Shown: positions 24,937 to 34,016, counted from the stretch's first letter. The stretch: 64,000 nt of DNA from S015-6 sp964479535 (GCA_964479535.1 CAYZMM010000015.1:50288-114287); one strand, 5' to 3'. Notes: generated by a model from the letters alone, not told the origin. Made by a program: numbers and translations.

Positions 24937-25734
24937 GTGTCATACGAGGTGATGGACAAGGGAGCATTCGACGCTGTGGTCCTGGATTCGCGACTGGCAG
25001 ACCTTCGCAGTCGGCTGCTCCTTTACCGCATCTTCCCGTCCCCGCTCGGCAACATCCTGATCGCTCGGTCCGAGCTGGGAATTTGCGCGGTCGAGTATCT
25101 GGAGAAGAGAAGATCCGTCCAGGGCTCGCGCTCGATTCGCCGCTTCGGACCGGGGGCCGAGCTGGCAGAGGGCGGAAAAGAGCTCGAGGCGGCCTTCAGG
25201 GATCTCGTGCAGTACCTGGAGGGTCGAACGACGAGGCTCGAGTGGCCCCTGGACCTTCGCCTGGTGAAGACGGACTTCCAGCGGTCCGTTCTCCAGGCGA
25301 CCGCGGCCGTACCTTACGGGGCCGTGGTCTCTTATTCGGGTCTCGCTCAAGAGATCGGAAGGCCCTCGGCGCCGCGGGCCGTGGCCCAGGCGCTGCGCTG
25401 GAACCCCCTCCCGATCGTGATCCCATGCCACCGCGTGATCGGAAGCTCGGGTGCATTGACCGGTTACGCCGGGAAGAAGCTGGGGCTGAAGAGGCGGCTT
25501 CTCGAGCTGGAGGGCGTGCCCACGACCCGCCGTGCCGAAAACCCGGCGGTCCGGTCTCGCACGATGTACGTCGCATATCCGGGGATGGGCGCCTACTGCC
25601 TGCCTACGTGCGAATTCATCCAGGAGGCCCCGCCTGCGCCCGTTACCCGCTTCGCAACGCGCCGGGACGCCGAGAGGGCCGGGAAGGCACCTTGCCGGGT
25701 CTGTCGGCCGGACATGCACCCCATCGCGCACTGA
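24937..25734 (+). CDS. O6-alkylguanine-DNA alkyltransferase (Ogt) with a C-terminal Ada-type zinc domain
   Basis: 265 residues from a GTG behind GGGGAG. Residues 25-195 are a methylguanine methyltransferase: FQRSVLQATAAVPYGAVVSY, then the acceptor PC164HRVIGSSGALTGYAG. Residues 208-258 are the Ada metal-binding domain that in E. coli Ada repairs phosphotriesters: MYVAYPGMGAYC221LPTC225 and APC253RVC256RPD. In E. coli Ada the order is zinc domain, AraC helix-turn-helix, Ogt. Here the order is reversed and the AraC domain is absent, so it is probably a pure repair protein, not a transcription factor. Confidence 0.9.
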   Translation: MSYEVMDKGAFDAVVLDSRLADLRSRLLLYRIFPSPLGNILIARSELGICAVEYLEKRRSVQGSRSIRRFGPGAELAEGGKELEAAFRDLVQYLEGRTTRLEWPLDLRLVKTDFQRSVLQATAAVPYGAVVSYSGLAQEIGRPSAPRAVAQALRWNPLPIVIPCHRVIGSSGALTGYAGKKLGLKRRLLELEGVPTTRRAENPAVRSRTMYVAYPGMGAYCLPTCEFIQEAPPAPVTRFATRRDAERAGKAPCRVCRPDMHPIAH

Positions 25735-25766
25735 GCCCGCAAGGGTGTCAGGAGGGTTTCCGCGCC

Positions 25767-25911
25767 TCATCCCCTCGGCTTCAGCAGATCCGCCATGCCC
25801 AGTGCGCCGTAGACCCCTTGCGTCATCTGTTCGAGCTGGTCGTTGTAAGCGCTGACCAGGTCGCCCATGCCCAGTTTGTCAACGGTCGATTCTTCTTCCG
25901 GCCGAACAAAC
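25767..25911 (-). pseudogene. Short orphan coding remnant
   Basis: On the minus strand an open stretch of ~48 codons reads LPFVRPEEESTVDKLGMGDL, then VSAYNDQLEQMTQGVYGALG and MADLLKPRG before TGA. It starts within 10 bp of the SDR stop and has no ribosome site. Codon use looks genuine. It could be the last exon-like piece of a deleted gene or a short real protein starting at an internal ATG. Not recognised. Confidence 0.25.
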
Positions 25912-25919
25912 GGCAGGCC

Positions 25920-26648
25920 TCATCCTCTGGCTCGCAGAGTGGAGCGGCCTCCGTCGACGCTCAGGATCTGTCCTGTGATCCAGTCTGCTTCAGGAGAAAG
26001 CAGAAAGGCGGTGAGCGAGGCCATGTCCTCGGCGGTTCCGAGCCGCGGCAACGCATGCAGACCGGAGATCGCAGTGGCGATCTTTTCGTTCGGAACGATC
26101 CCGGCTGCGAGGGTTGTTCGCGTGAGAGAAGGGGCGATGGCATTGACACGCACCTTGGGTGCCAGCTCAGCCGCCATAGAGAGGGTCAACCCGTTCACGG
26201 CCCCCTTCGCCATGCCCATGGAGGCATGCGACCGGAACCCTTGCAGGGCCGCGACGCTGGAGAAAAGGACCACCGAGGCCCCTTTCTTGCTCTTCTTGAG
26301 AGCGGGCAGGGCGGCCTGAATGGCCATAGCGGCACCCATTGCATTCACCTTGAAATCGTTCAGGAAATCCTCTTCGGTGAGCCGTTGGAGCATCCGCAGA
26401 TTGATGGTGCCCACGGCGTAGACGAGGCCGTCCAGGGTCTCTCCCGCCTCTTCCGCCACTCGGGGGAAGAGAGCTCCTTCCGTTACGTCCCCTGCCGTGA
26501 ATCCGGCCCCGAGCTCAGCCGCCTCGTTGGCCAGCCTGTCCTGGTCTCTTCCTACCAGGTGAAGCTCGCATCCACGGGCCAGGAGAAACCTGGCTGTGGT
26601 CGACCCGATACCGCCGTAGCCGCCGTATATGAGGACTTTTCGTTCCAC
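25920..26648 (-). CDS. SDR-family oxidoreductase-like protein lacking the catalytic tyrosine
   Basis: 242 residues from a GTG at 26648 behind AGGAGGAGG (the frame continues upstream without a ribosome site). The Rossmann loop is YGGYGGIGSTTA, the NAG-like turn is VYAVGTIN, and the Ser of the active site is in VVLFSSVAALQGF. The usual Y-x3-K reads S-M-G-M-A-K, so Lys is kept but Tyr is Met. The C-terminus (ITGQILSVDGGRST) is typical. It may use another acid, be specialised like other HASxxxAKGA SDRs, or act as a binding protein. Confidence 0.8.
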   Translation of the reverse strand: MERKVLIYGGYGGIGSTTARFLLARGCELHLVGRDQDRLANEAAELGAGFTAGDVTEGALFPRVAEEAGETLDGLVYAVGTINLRMLQRLTEEDFLNDFKVNAMGAAMAIQAALPALKKSKKGASVVLFSSVAALQGFRSHASMGMAKGAVNGLTLSMAAELAPKVRVNAIAPSLTRTTLAAGIVPNEKIATAISGLHALPRLGTAEDMASLTAFLLSPEADWITGQILSVDGGRSTLRARG

Positions 26649-26802
26649 ACTTCCTCCTCCTGAACTGTTTCCGTATTCCGATGAGCGACCCTCCGCAAAC
26701 GTTTCAAAGGTGCAGGCCGAAAGTGTCCATTTTCCTTGACTGCCCGGAGGCACTTTTGTTAACGTCCGCTCTGTGTCGGGACTCCAACCGGGGAGGTGCC
26801 TC

Positions 26803-28899
26803 ATGAAGCGTTTGCTCTGCTGCCTGTTCCTGTCGGCCCTTGTCCTGTCTTTCGGCTGTATTCCGCCTCAGGACTTCACCAAGCGGACCCACCAGGTGCC
26901 CATGCGGGACGGCACCCTGATCGCGGTGGACGTTTTCCTTCCCACGAAATGCGCCGAGCCGTGCGAACCGCCCTTCCCTGTGGTCTGGGAGTACACGCCC
27001 TACCAGCGCTCCACCGCAGATCCGTACGTAGATTTCCTCGTCGGTGAGCTGGCGGGGGAGACGAGCGATGCATCCGACTCCGAGGTCGTGCAGGTCCTGC
27101 TTTCGAACGGCTATGCCTTTGCCCGGGCCGACATGCGCGGCTCAGGCGCTTCGACCGGCTGGCGAATGGACTTCATGCCGGAAATCATGGACGACGGCAA
27201 GGAAATCGTGGACTGGATGGCGGCACAGTCCTGGTGCGACGGAAACATCGGCATGATGGGGGGATCCTACCTCGGATGGTCCCAGTTGGCCGTTGCGTCC
27301 AGGGCGCCTGAAGCGCTCAAGTGTATTGTTCCGAGTGTCGTCCCCTTTGACGGGTTCTCGAACGAAGTCTATCCCGGGGGGATCTACTCCTATGCGTTCA
27401 TACAGCTCTGGGGTGCGGGGATGTTCGTTACGGACAGGAACCTATTCATTCCGGGCAGTTTCGAGCCCACCATCCCTGCTCTTGACGAGGACGGAGACGG
27501 TCTCTACGTGGACGAGATTCCCCTGGATCAGGACTTCAGCGGCACCTTCATGGATGATTATCCATGGCCCGTGGAACCCGCCGATCCCCCGCAATACCTG
27601 GACGGGGTGGCGCGGACCGTCCATTCCTATTTCAACGCCACCATGGAACACGCCGAACATCCGGCCGGCGCTCCGGGGGATTATGACATGCACGAGGTGG
27701 CGAAGGATATGTACTTCATCAATGCCCCTCTGCCCGTGGGCGGCCTGACCGCGTACGATCTTCTGAACAACCTGATTCCCCTGATCATGGATTCCGGGAT
27801 CCCGGTGTACAACAACGGCGGTTGGTTCGACGGTTTCTGCAAGGGAACCATGAAGCTCTACGCAACCATGGAGGTTTCGAATCCTTCGAAGCTCATCGTA
27901 CAGCCCAACTATCACGGAGCCATGTCGCAGGGTTTCGCGGATTACTTCGGTGTCGATCGAAACGATTTCCACCGTTATTCCGAAACGGTCCAACAGGAAA
28001 TGCTGCGCTGGTACGACCACTGGCTGAAGGGGATCGAAAACGGGATAGAAGACGAGGCGCCGATCAAGATCTACGTCATGAATGGGGAAGGGTGGCGTGA
28101 GGAGAACGAGTGGCCGCTGGCAAGGCAGGTGGTGACGAGTTACTTCTTCGAGCCGAACGGCGCTCTTGCCAGAAGTCGGACGTCGGACGGTACGGACTTG
28201 TATGCCGCGGACTTCACGCACAACTCGGGCTTCGACCTCTTTGATGCGAGCTTCTTCGAGCTCCTGGGCAGGCCCATCGTGACGGACACCTTCACCCTGA
28301 ATCGCTACACCGCCCTGTCCGGGTATACACCGACCGAGCTTCCCGTGAGGACCGAGAAGGATCTGAAGTGCCTGACGTACACATCCGATCCGTTGGCGGA
28401 GGATACCGAAGTGACCGGCCATCCGATCGTGCATCTCTGGGTGAGTTCGACGATGGACCATGGAGATCTTTTCTTCTACCTGGAGGACGTGGACGAAACC
28501 GGGGAAGCCGTTCTCGTCACAGAGAATCCTTTGAGGATCGGCTTTGCGGCCCTGTACGACGACGATGAACAGATCAAGCCGAATCCAGGCGTTGAGGTGC
28601 TGCCGGACCTTCCCTGGCACGGCTTCGAAGACGCACAGTATGTGGATGGAATCCTGGCAGGCGGGAACATCGTGGAGGTCGTGAACGACCTGCATCCCAC
28701 CTCCTGGGTCTTCCGGCAGGGACATCGGATCCGCGTTTCGATTGCGTGCTCCGACTGGCCCACCTTTCGGTTGAACCCGCACCTGTACGCAGGAGAAGGG
28801 GAGCCGACGAACATCCCGGAGGACTACACGGCGCCCACGATTACGGTGCACAGGAGCGCCGTGCGGCCTTCCAGGATCGAATTGCCCGTGATCCCGTAG
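26803..28899 (+). CDS. CocE/NonD-family alpha/beta hydrolase lipoprotein (X-Pro dipeptidyl-peptidase S15 fold)
   Basis: 698 residues from the ATG at 26803, behind GGGAGG. The leader MKRLLCCLFLSALVLSFGC ends in a lipoprotein cysteine (C19). The catalytic domain has VPMRDGTLIAVDVFLP, ADMRGSGASTGW, the nucleophile elbow GGSYLGW, and a C-terminal jelly-roll (TSDPLAEDTEVTGHPIVHLW, PTSWVFRQGHRIRVSIACSD) as in cocaine esterase and S15 peptidases. An acidic insert (LDEDGDGLYVDE) may bind Ca. It is probably an outer-membrane-linked or periplasmic ester or amide hydrolase. Substrate unknown. Confidence 0.88.
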   Translation: MKRLLCCLFLSALVLSFGCIPPQDFTKRTHQVPMRDGTLIAVDVFLPTKCAEPCEPPFPVVWEYTPYQRSTADPYVDFLVGELAGETSDASDSEVVQVLLSNGYAFARADMRGSGASTGWRMDFMPEIMDDGKEIVDWMAAQSWCDGNIGMMGGSYLGWSQLAVASRAPEALKCIVPSVVPFDGFSNEVYPGGIYSYAFIQLWGAGMFVTDRNLFIPGSFEPTIPALDEDGDGLYVDEIPLDQDFSGTFMDDYPWPVEPADPPQYLDGVARTVHSYFNATMEHAEHPAGAPGDYDMHEVAKDMYFINAPLPVGGLTAYDLLNNLIPLIMDSGIPVYNNGGWFDGFCKGTMKLYATMEVSNPSKLIVQPNYHGAMSQGFADYFGVDRNDFHRYSETVQQEMLRWYDHWLKGIENGIEDEAPIKIYVMNGEGWREENEWPLARQVVTSYFFEPNGALARSRTSDGTDLYAADFTHNSGFDLFDASFFELLGRPIVTDTFTLNRYTALSGYTPTELPVRTEKDLKCLTYTSDPLAEDTEVTGHPIVHLWVSSTMDHGDLFFYLEDVDETGEAVLVTENPLRIGFAALYDDDEQIKPNPGVEVLPDLPWHGFEDAQYVDGILAGGNIVEVVNDLHPTSWVFRQGHRIRVSIACSDWPTFRLNPHLYAGEGEPTNIPEDYTAPTITVHRSAVRPSRIELPVIP

Positions 28900-28921
28900 C
28901 CTCAGCGAGGCGAAGCCGGGG

Positions 28922-29220
28922 TGCCGGCCGGGTCTCGTCGGCTTCGGCGCTTCCGCCCGTGTGGCGATCCAGGTGGCCGTGCCTCAGGGGCTGGAGGTCT
29001 ACGTACTGACCCGGTCGCAGGGGCATGGCAGGCTCGCCGAGGACCTCGACGCGGTCTGGACCGGCACACCGGATCAGGCGCCCCCGAAGAGCCTCGGCGC
29101 CGCCATCCGGATCCACATCCACGTTCGGACCTTTCCCTTGAACCGGGCGAACGAGGCCTCCTTGGTCGCCCTGAAACAAAGCCGGATCGACGGAGCCGGC
29201 GTCCTCGTGCCCTGGCGCCT
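28922..29220 (+). pseudogene. Relic of a zinc-type alcohol dehydrogenase with internal deletion
   Basis: One frame reads GLVGFGASARVAIQVAVPQG, LEVYVLTRSQGHGRLAEDL and DAVWTGTPDQAPPKSL, the NAD-binding part of an AdhA-like alcohol dehydrogenase. It then jumps to VRTFPLNRANEASLVALKQS and RIDGAGVLVPW, the last ~30 residues of the same family. The ~90 residues between are missing, as is everything N-terminal to the Rossmann loop. No start codon or ribosome site is usable. The frame is kept across the junction. Confidence 0.7.
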
Positions 29221-29274
29221 AGGGCGCACATTGAACGCAACTTCTTCGCGGGAGGAGAAGAGAGGACGGAGAAC

Positions 29275-29336
29275 AGGGGACGTTGTTTACTTTGTTAACT
29301 TTCCGCCGAAAGTTAACAAAGTAAACAACGTCCCCT
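29275..29336. repeat. Perfect 29-bp inverted repeat (REP-like palindrome)
   Basis: AGGGGACGTTGTTTACTTTG... (29275-29303) and its exact complement (29308-29336) flank a 4-nt CGCC loop. The AT-rich GTTTACTTTGTTAAC body stands out from the surrounding GC-rich DNA. Such repeats accompany IS200/IS605-like (Y1/RAYT) transposases, and none is in the window. It may also act as a terminator for anything reading in from the left. Confidence 0.8.
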
Positions 29337-29352
29337 AAATCCGGGGGTTGTC

Positions 29353-29381
29353 TTGACACCGGAAAGGGGCGACTTTATCAT
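29353..29381 (+). promoter_or_regulatory. Sigma-70 promoter of the gldA-gldF-gldG operon
   Basis: Consensus TTGACA (29353-29358), a 17-bp spacer and TATCAT (29376-29381), with GGAG and ATG at 29418 downstream. This is one of the best promoter matches in the window. Confidence 0.7.
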
Positions 29382-29417
29382 TTCGCTTCTATCCGTCGGA
29401 CAGACAACGGAGTGCCC

Positions 29418-30356
29418 ATGCTGGAGGTGGAAGGGCTCACCAAGTACTACGGCCGGAACAGGGCCGTTAACCAGGTGAGCTTCTGCATCGAACAGGGAGA
29501 GATCATCGGGCTGCTGGGCCTGAACGGGTCCGGCAAGACCACCCTGCTTCGCATTTTGGCCGGCAACCTTCTGCCCACGGCAGGGCGGGTCACGGTCGGC
29601 GGGGTGGATCTCCTTCAGGAGCCCTGCGCGGTCAAGAAGCACCTGAGCTTCCTTCCGGAGTCCCCGCCCCTTTACGGGGACATGAAGGTGAGATCGTATC
29701 TCCGGTTCGTGGGGCGCCTGAAGGGGATGGACCGGGCGGCCGTGCGCGAACGCCTGCCCGTTGTCGAAGAGCAGACCGCGATCGCCCACGTCGCTGACGA
29801 GATCATCGGCCACCTTTCCTTCGGATACAGGCAGCGCGTGGCCATCGCGATGGCCCTGCTCCACGATCCGCAGCTCCTGCTGCTCGATGAGCCCGCCTCG
29901 GGCCTCGACCCGGTGCAGATCGTGGAGATGCGTCAGCTCATCCGTTCCCTGCGGGGCAACCACACGGTGATCCTGTCCAGCCATCTCCTGCCGGAAATCA
30001 GCCAGATCTGCGACCGCATCCTGATGATTCAGGAGGGCGAGATCATCGGCGAGGGCCCGGAGGAGCAGCTGGCCCGGCGGTTCACCCGGAAGATACGGGT
30101 CCGCATGCAGGTGCGGGGCGCGCGGCCCGAGATCGAGGAAGTCCTCCGGGACCTGCCGCAGGTGGAAGAGATCGAATGGAGCCGGGAGGAGAACGGCTGC
30201 CTCAGCTTCGTGGTGGGTCTTTCCGGAGACGTGCGCGAGTCGATCAGCCTGAAGCTGGCGAGCCGGGGCCTGGGCCTGCTCGAAATGGCACGGACCGACC
30301 TCGATCTGGAGAACACCTTCCTGCGCCTCATGATGAACGAGGAGGAGCCTTCGTGA
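29418..30356 (+). CDS. ABC transporter ATPase, GldA-like
   Basis: 312 residues from the ATG at 29418 (GGAG 5 bp upstream). Walker A is GLNGSGKTT, the signature reads LSFGYRQRVAIA, Walker B is LLLLDEPASGLD and the switch His is in LSSHLLPEI. The C-terminal ~90 residues resemble the extension in GldA. The next three genes (permease, GldG-like and DUF4340) complete an arrangement known from Bacteroidetes gliding loci and from many non-gliding Deltaproteobacteria, in which the transported substrate is unknown. Confidence 0.9.
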   Translation: MLEVEGLTKYYGRNRAVNQVSFCIEQGEIIGLLGLNGSGKTTLLRILAGNLLPTAGRVTVGGVDLLQEPCAVKKHLSFLPESPPLYGDMKVRSYLRFVGRLKGMDRAAVRERLPVVEEQTAIAHVADEIIGHLSFGYRQRVAIAMALLHDPQLLLLDEPASGLDPVQIVEMRQLIRSLRGNHTVILSSHLLPEISQICDRILMIQEGEIIGEGPEEQLARRFTRKIRVRMQVRGARPEIEEVLRDLPQVEEIEWSREENGCLSFVVGLSGDVRESISLKLASRGLGLLEMARTDLDLENTFLRLMMNEEEPS

Positions 30357-31078
30357 GAGTCGTCTGGCTCGTTATGGCGAGGGAGTTCGGGGCCTATTTC
30401 CGGTCTTATATGGGGTACATCATCCTTGCGGCCGTTCTGCTCGTGGACGGCCTGCTTTTCAACGTATACGCCCTCGGCGGCGGGTCCAAGTTCTCGGCCG
30501 AGGTCCTGCGGCAGTTCTTCTACTTCTCGAGCGGCACCACCATGATCGCCAGCATCTTCCTCACCATGCGCCTTCTCGCCGAAGAGAGGCAGATGGGCAC
30601 GATGGTCCTGTACACCACCTCTCCGGTGAAGGACTCCCAGGTCGTGCTCGGCAAGTTCCTGTCCGCGTTCCTGTTCCTCTGTCTGCTCACCCTGCTCACC
30701 CTGTACATGCCCCTTCTGATCTTCGTGAACGGAAAGGTCTCGGTGGGGCATATCTTCGCCGGCTACCTGGGGCTTCTGTGCCTCGGCTCGGCCGCTCTGG
30801 CCATCGGGATGTTCGGCTCCTCGCTCGCTTCGAGCCAGATCGTGGCCGCCATCGTCTCCGCGGCCATCCTGATTTCGATCCTTCTTTTCTGGCTCCTGGC
30901 GAGTGTCACGGAGCCGCCCCTGTCCGCCGTCTTCAGCTACCTGGCGCTGCACAACAAGCATTTCTTCCCTTTCATGAAAGGAACGATCAACACGCGCGAC
31001 CTGATCTACTATCTTTCGGTGACATGGTTCTTCATCATGGTCTCCACGAAGGTCATCGAGGCACGGCGATGGCGGTAG
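30353..31078 (+). CDS. ABC-2 permease, GldF-like
   Basis: 241 residues from a GTG that overlaps the ATPase stop (GTGA). About six helices. The early MAREFGAYFRSYMGYIILAA and the R-L-L-A-E-E-R-Q-x-G-T turn (MRLLAEERQMGTMVLYTTSP) are the hallmark of GldF/NosY-type permeases. Its 3' end overlaps the start of the GldG-like gene by 10 bp. Confidence 0.88.
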   Translation: MRVVWLVMAREFGAYFRSYMGYIILAAVLLVDGLLFNVYALGGGSKFSAEVLRQFFYFSSGTTMIASIFLTMRLLAEERQMGTMVLYTTSPVKDSQVVLGKFLSAFLFLCLLTLLTLYMPLLIFVNGKVSVGHIFAGYLGLLCLGSAALAIGMFGSSLASSQIVAAIVSAAILISILLFWLLASVTEPPLSAVFSYLALHNKHFFPFMKGTINTRDLIYYLSVTWFFIMVSTKVIEARRWR

Positions 31079-33006
31079 AAGCGAGCCGAATCGAGGGCGG
31101 CCGGCGCATTCCGGCCATGGCGTGCACGGTGCCTTTCCTCGTGGGCATGGTCCTGATCTATGTGGGCGAGCGTCTGGTCGGGTCCCCGCCGAGCGCACGG
31201 CTCATCCTCGACGGACTGGGGACTGCCGGCGTCCTTTGGGCCGTGCTGGGCCGTTCCGTGAACCGGGCACGAAGCGAGGGGGAACGGCGGTCCGTGGAAG
31301 GGATGATTCTGGCGAGCTACCTCGGCGGGGTCGCGTCTCTCCTCCTCTATGCAGTGGGCCTGGAGCCGTTCCGGGACCCCCTGTTGCCCCGGGTCGGCGA
31401 AGGGCCCGCCATGGACCGGATTCTGGTCATGGTGCGTGCGGCGTGGCCGATTGTCTGGTTGAGCTCGGTCCTTCCCCTCCTCTTCATGGAGATCTCCGCA
31501 GCGTCCATGTTCCGGGCGCCGCGTATCGAGGGCCGACGGGTCGCCTTTTCCGCCGGAAGCGGCCTGGCCGTGGCCTGGCTGCTGGCGAGCCTGTTCCTTC
31601 TCAACTACGCGGGCAACGCTCACAACCGAAAGTGGGACATGTCCTTCCAGCGGACCGCAAGCCCGAGCGAAGACGCCCTGAGGCTCGTGGAAAACCTGAC
31701 CCGGCCCTTCGAGGTCTTTCTCTTCTATCCGGAGGCGAACGAGGTCCTCGAGGAGTTGTTCGGATACTTCGAGGTGCTTTCCCGCCGTTCCGAGCTGCTC
31801 CATGTCCGGGTCGTGGATCACGTCATGGAGCCGAAGCTGGCACAGGAGCTGGGCGCCCGAAACAACGGTACTGTGGTGTACCGATACGGCGACAGGAAGG
31901 AAGTGGTGCGCATCGGCGAAGAGATCGGGCCGGCCCGCGGCAGACTCCCCAAGGTGGATGAGGAGTTCCAGAACAAGTTCCTCCAGCTCGTGGCCGAGGA
32001 GAGGATCGCCTATTTCACGACCGGCCACGGTGAACGGGCTTACGAGTTCAAGGGCGCGCAGGAGCCCCGGCATCCGGTGACGGGCCTCAGGAAGATCCTG
32101 AAGAAGCAGAACTTCGACGTGAAACCCCTGGGAATCGGGCAAGGCCTGGGCGCCGAAGTGCCCGAGGACGCCGCCCTGCTCCTGACCGTCGACCCTTCCG
32201 AGGACTTCCTTCCCGAAGAGCTGGACGCCCTTCGGCGCTACCTGGAAGGGGGGGGAAGGATGTGGATGGCCCTGGACCCGGAGCACGCCACCAACCTCCA
32301 CGGCCTTCTCGAGGAGTTCGGGCTCCGCTTTCAGCCGGTTCCCCTGGCCAGCGAGCGGTACTTCATGCGCGCCTCGTACAACAAGGCGGACCGGTACAAC
32401 ATCTTCACGAACCGGACTTCCTCCCATCCCTCTGTGACGACGCTGAGTCAGAACGCCTCCAGGCTCGCCGTGGTATTCCTGGGGTCGGGCTATCTGGAAA
32501 AGGTCGAGGAAGCGGGGCCGGCGTCCAGGATCGTGATGACCCTGCGCAGCATGCCGGACACGTGGGCCGACCGGAACGGGAACATGGAGCCGGACAGCGG
32601 GGAAGACAGGAAGAAGACCTACAACATGGGCGGGGCGGTCACCGCGTACGTCGGCCGGGAGGACTCCAGCCCTGCCCAGGGCGCCGACGAGCTGGAGATC
32701 GAGGAAGAGGCCGAGGAGGAGATGCGCATGATCGTGCTCGCCGACGCGGATGCCCTGTCGGATCAGGTGATCGGAAACCTCGGCAACTACTTCCTGTTCG
32801 AAGACGGCCTGAAATGGCTCTTCGAGGAGGAACCGCTGATCGGGTCGGTGGGGGCGGAAGAGGACGTGCGGATCATGCACACCCGGCAAGAGGATGTGGT
32901 CTGGTTCTACACCACGATCTTCGCCGTTCCTCTGTTCGTTCTGGGGGTCGGTGTCCTGTACAACTACTCTCGTCTGAGACACAAACGAAAGGGGAAGACG
33001 GGATGA
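31069..33006 (+). CDS. GldG-like ABC transporter auxiliary protein
   Basis: 645 residues. Residues 1-185 contain about five hydrophobic helices, more than usual for GldG. From WDMSFQRTASPSEDALRLVE onward a large extracytoplasmic domain matches the ABC_transp_aux family: PFEVFLFYPEANEVLEELFG, the GTVVYRYGDRKEVV strand, a FTTGHGERAYEF segment and LPEELDALRRYLEGGGRMWM. One helix near the C-terminus (VVWFYTTIFAVPLFVLGVGV) re-anchors it. It probably works with the adjacent ATPase and permease. Its stop overlaps the next ATG (ATGA). Confidence 0.85.
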   Translation: MAVEASRIEGGRRIPAMACTVPFLVGMVLIYVGERLVGSPPSARLILDGLGTAGVLWAVLGRSVNRARSEGERRSVEGMILASYLGGVASLLLYAVGLEPFRDPLLPRVGEGPAMDRILVMVRAAWPIVWLSSVLPLLFMEISAASMFRAPRIEGRRVAFSAGSGLAVAWLLASLFLLNYAGNAHNRKWDMSFQRTASPSEDALRLVENLTRPFEVFLFYPEANEVLEELFGYFEVLSRRSELLHVRVVDHVMEPKLAQELGARNNGTVVYRYGDRKEVVRIGEEIGPARGRLPKVDEEFQNKFLQLVAEERIAYFTTGHGERAYEFKGAQEPRHPVTGLRKILKKQNFDVKPLGIGQGLGAEVPEDAALLLTVDPSEDFLPEELDALRRYLEGGGRMWMALDPEHATNLHGLLEEFGLRFQPVPLASERYFMRASYNKADRYNIFTNRTSSHPSVTTLSQNASRLAVVFLGSGYLEKVEEAGPASRIVMTLRSMPDTWADRNGNMEPDSGEDRKKTYNMGGAVTAYVGREDSSPAQGADELEIEEEAEEEMRMIVLADADALSDQVIGNLGNYFLFEDGLKWLFEEEPLIGSVGAEEDVRIMHTRQEDVVWFYTTIFAVPLFVLGVGVLYNYSRLRHKRKGKTG

Positions 33007-34016
33007 AGCGTGTTTCCCTCCTTCTCTATTTCGGCATCCTGGTGGCAAGCCTCGCCCTTGCCTATTTCACCTGGGTGCAGAAGCCGAAGAAGGCGGGCGA
33101 AGAGGTCCCTCTGCACACCTGCAAGCCGGGCGATATCGTCAAGGTCGTTTACGAAGCCGAGAGCCAGACCGTGACCGTCTCGCGGAAGAAGAGCCGGTAT
33201 TCCGGGGAGAGGGCCTGGTGGATCGAGGTGGTCCGTGACGAGGGTGATCAGGACGCCGGGGAAAAGCCCGGAATCGAGGCCTTCAAGGCGAACGACAGGC
33301 TGCAGACCCTGCTGGACAAATTCTGTCCCTGGCAGGCACTGCGTTCCCTGGGCAAGGTGGGGGAGGGGAAGCTAGCCGAATTCGGTCTGGCCGAATCGGC
33401 CGAATCTCTCGTCGTCGAGGGGGACGGCGGGCCGCGCATCTTCCGTATCGGAAAAACGACCTTCGGGCCCAAGGACAGATACGTGGCCGACGACCGTACG
33501 GGGGAGGTCTTTCTGGTGTCGGGGCAGACCCTCCGGGATTTGAAGCGTTCCAAGATCCGGTTCATGGAGCGGTCTCTTCACGCATTCAAGACTCGTGACG
33601 TGGCCCGGATACGGCTCCGTGCGGATCAGAGGGAAAAGGAACTCGTGCAAAAGAGGTCGGAAGACGGCAAAGAGGTGTGGGCGGACAGCCGTTCCCCTGA
33701 GGAGGAGAAGGCCCTCTACCGAAACTGGGTCCGCAGGCTTTCCACCCTTCGTCCCACCGACTACGTAGGTGTGCCGGGCCAAGGCGGAGATGCGGGCTGT
33801 GCCGCTCCCGACGGCTCTTCACAGGAGCTGAGTCTCACCTTCTTCGACCCGTCCCGGGAGATCGGCTTCCTGACCCTGTACAAAGAGGAAGGTAAGGACG
33901 AGAGAGAAGAGGCGACCTACTACGCCTGCTCCGAGCACACCGAAATCTTGGTGAAGGTTCCGAAAACCCAGGCGGAGGCGATCCTCAAAGACCTGGAAGA
34001 CGTGCTGGCCGAATAA
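33003..34016 (+). CDS. DUF4340 domain protein, membrane-anchored partner of the Gld-type ABC system
   Basis: 337 residues with one N-terminal helix (VSLLLYFGILVASLALAYFT). The rest is a repetitive alpha/beta extracytoplasmic chain with strands like FRIGKTTFGPKDRYVADD and LFLVSGQTLRDLKRSK, the pattern of DUF4340. These proteins routinely follow gldG homologues, and here the two genes overlap by 4 bp. Function is not established. The region after residue 260 has a cysteine pair (GDAGCAAPDG, YYACSEHTE). Confidence 0.82.
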   Translation: MKRVSLLLYFGILVASLALAYFTWVQKPKKAGEEVPLHTCKPGDIVKVVYEAESQTVTVSRKKSRYSGERAWWIEVVRDEGDQDAGEKPGIEAFKANDRLQTLLDKFCPWQALRSLGKVGEGKLAEFGLAESAESLVVEGDGGPRIFRIGKTTFGPKDRYVADDRTGEVFLVSGQTLRDLKRSKIRFMERSLHAFKTRDVARIRLRADQREKELVQKRSEDGKEVWADSRSPEEEKALYRNWVRRLSTLRPTDYVGVPGQGGDAGCAAPDGSSQELSLTFFDPSREIGFLTLYKEEGKDEREEATYYACSEHTEILVKVPKTQAEAILKDLEDVLAE

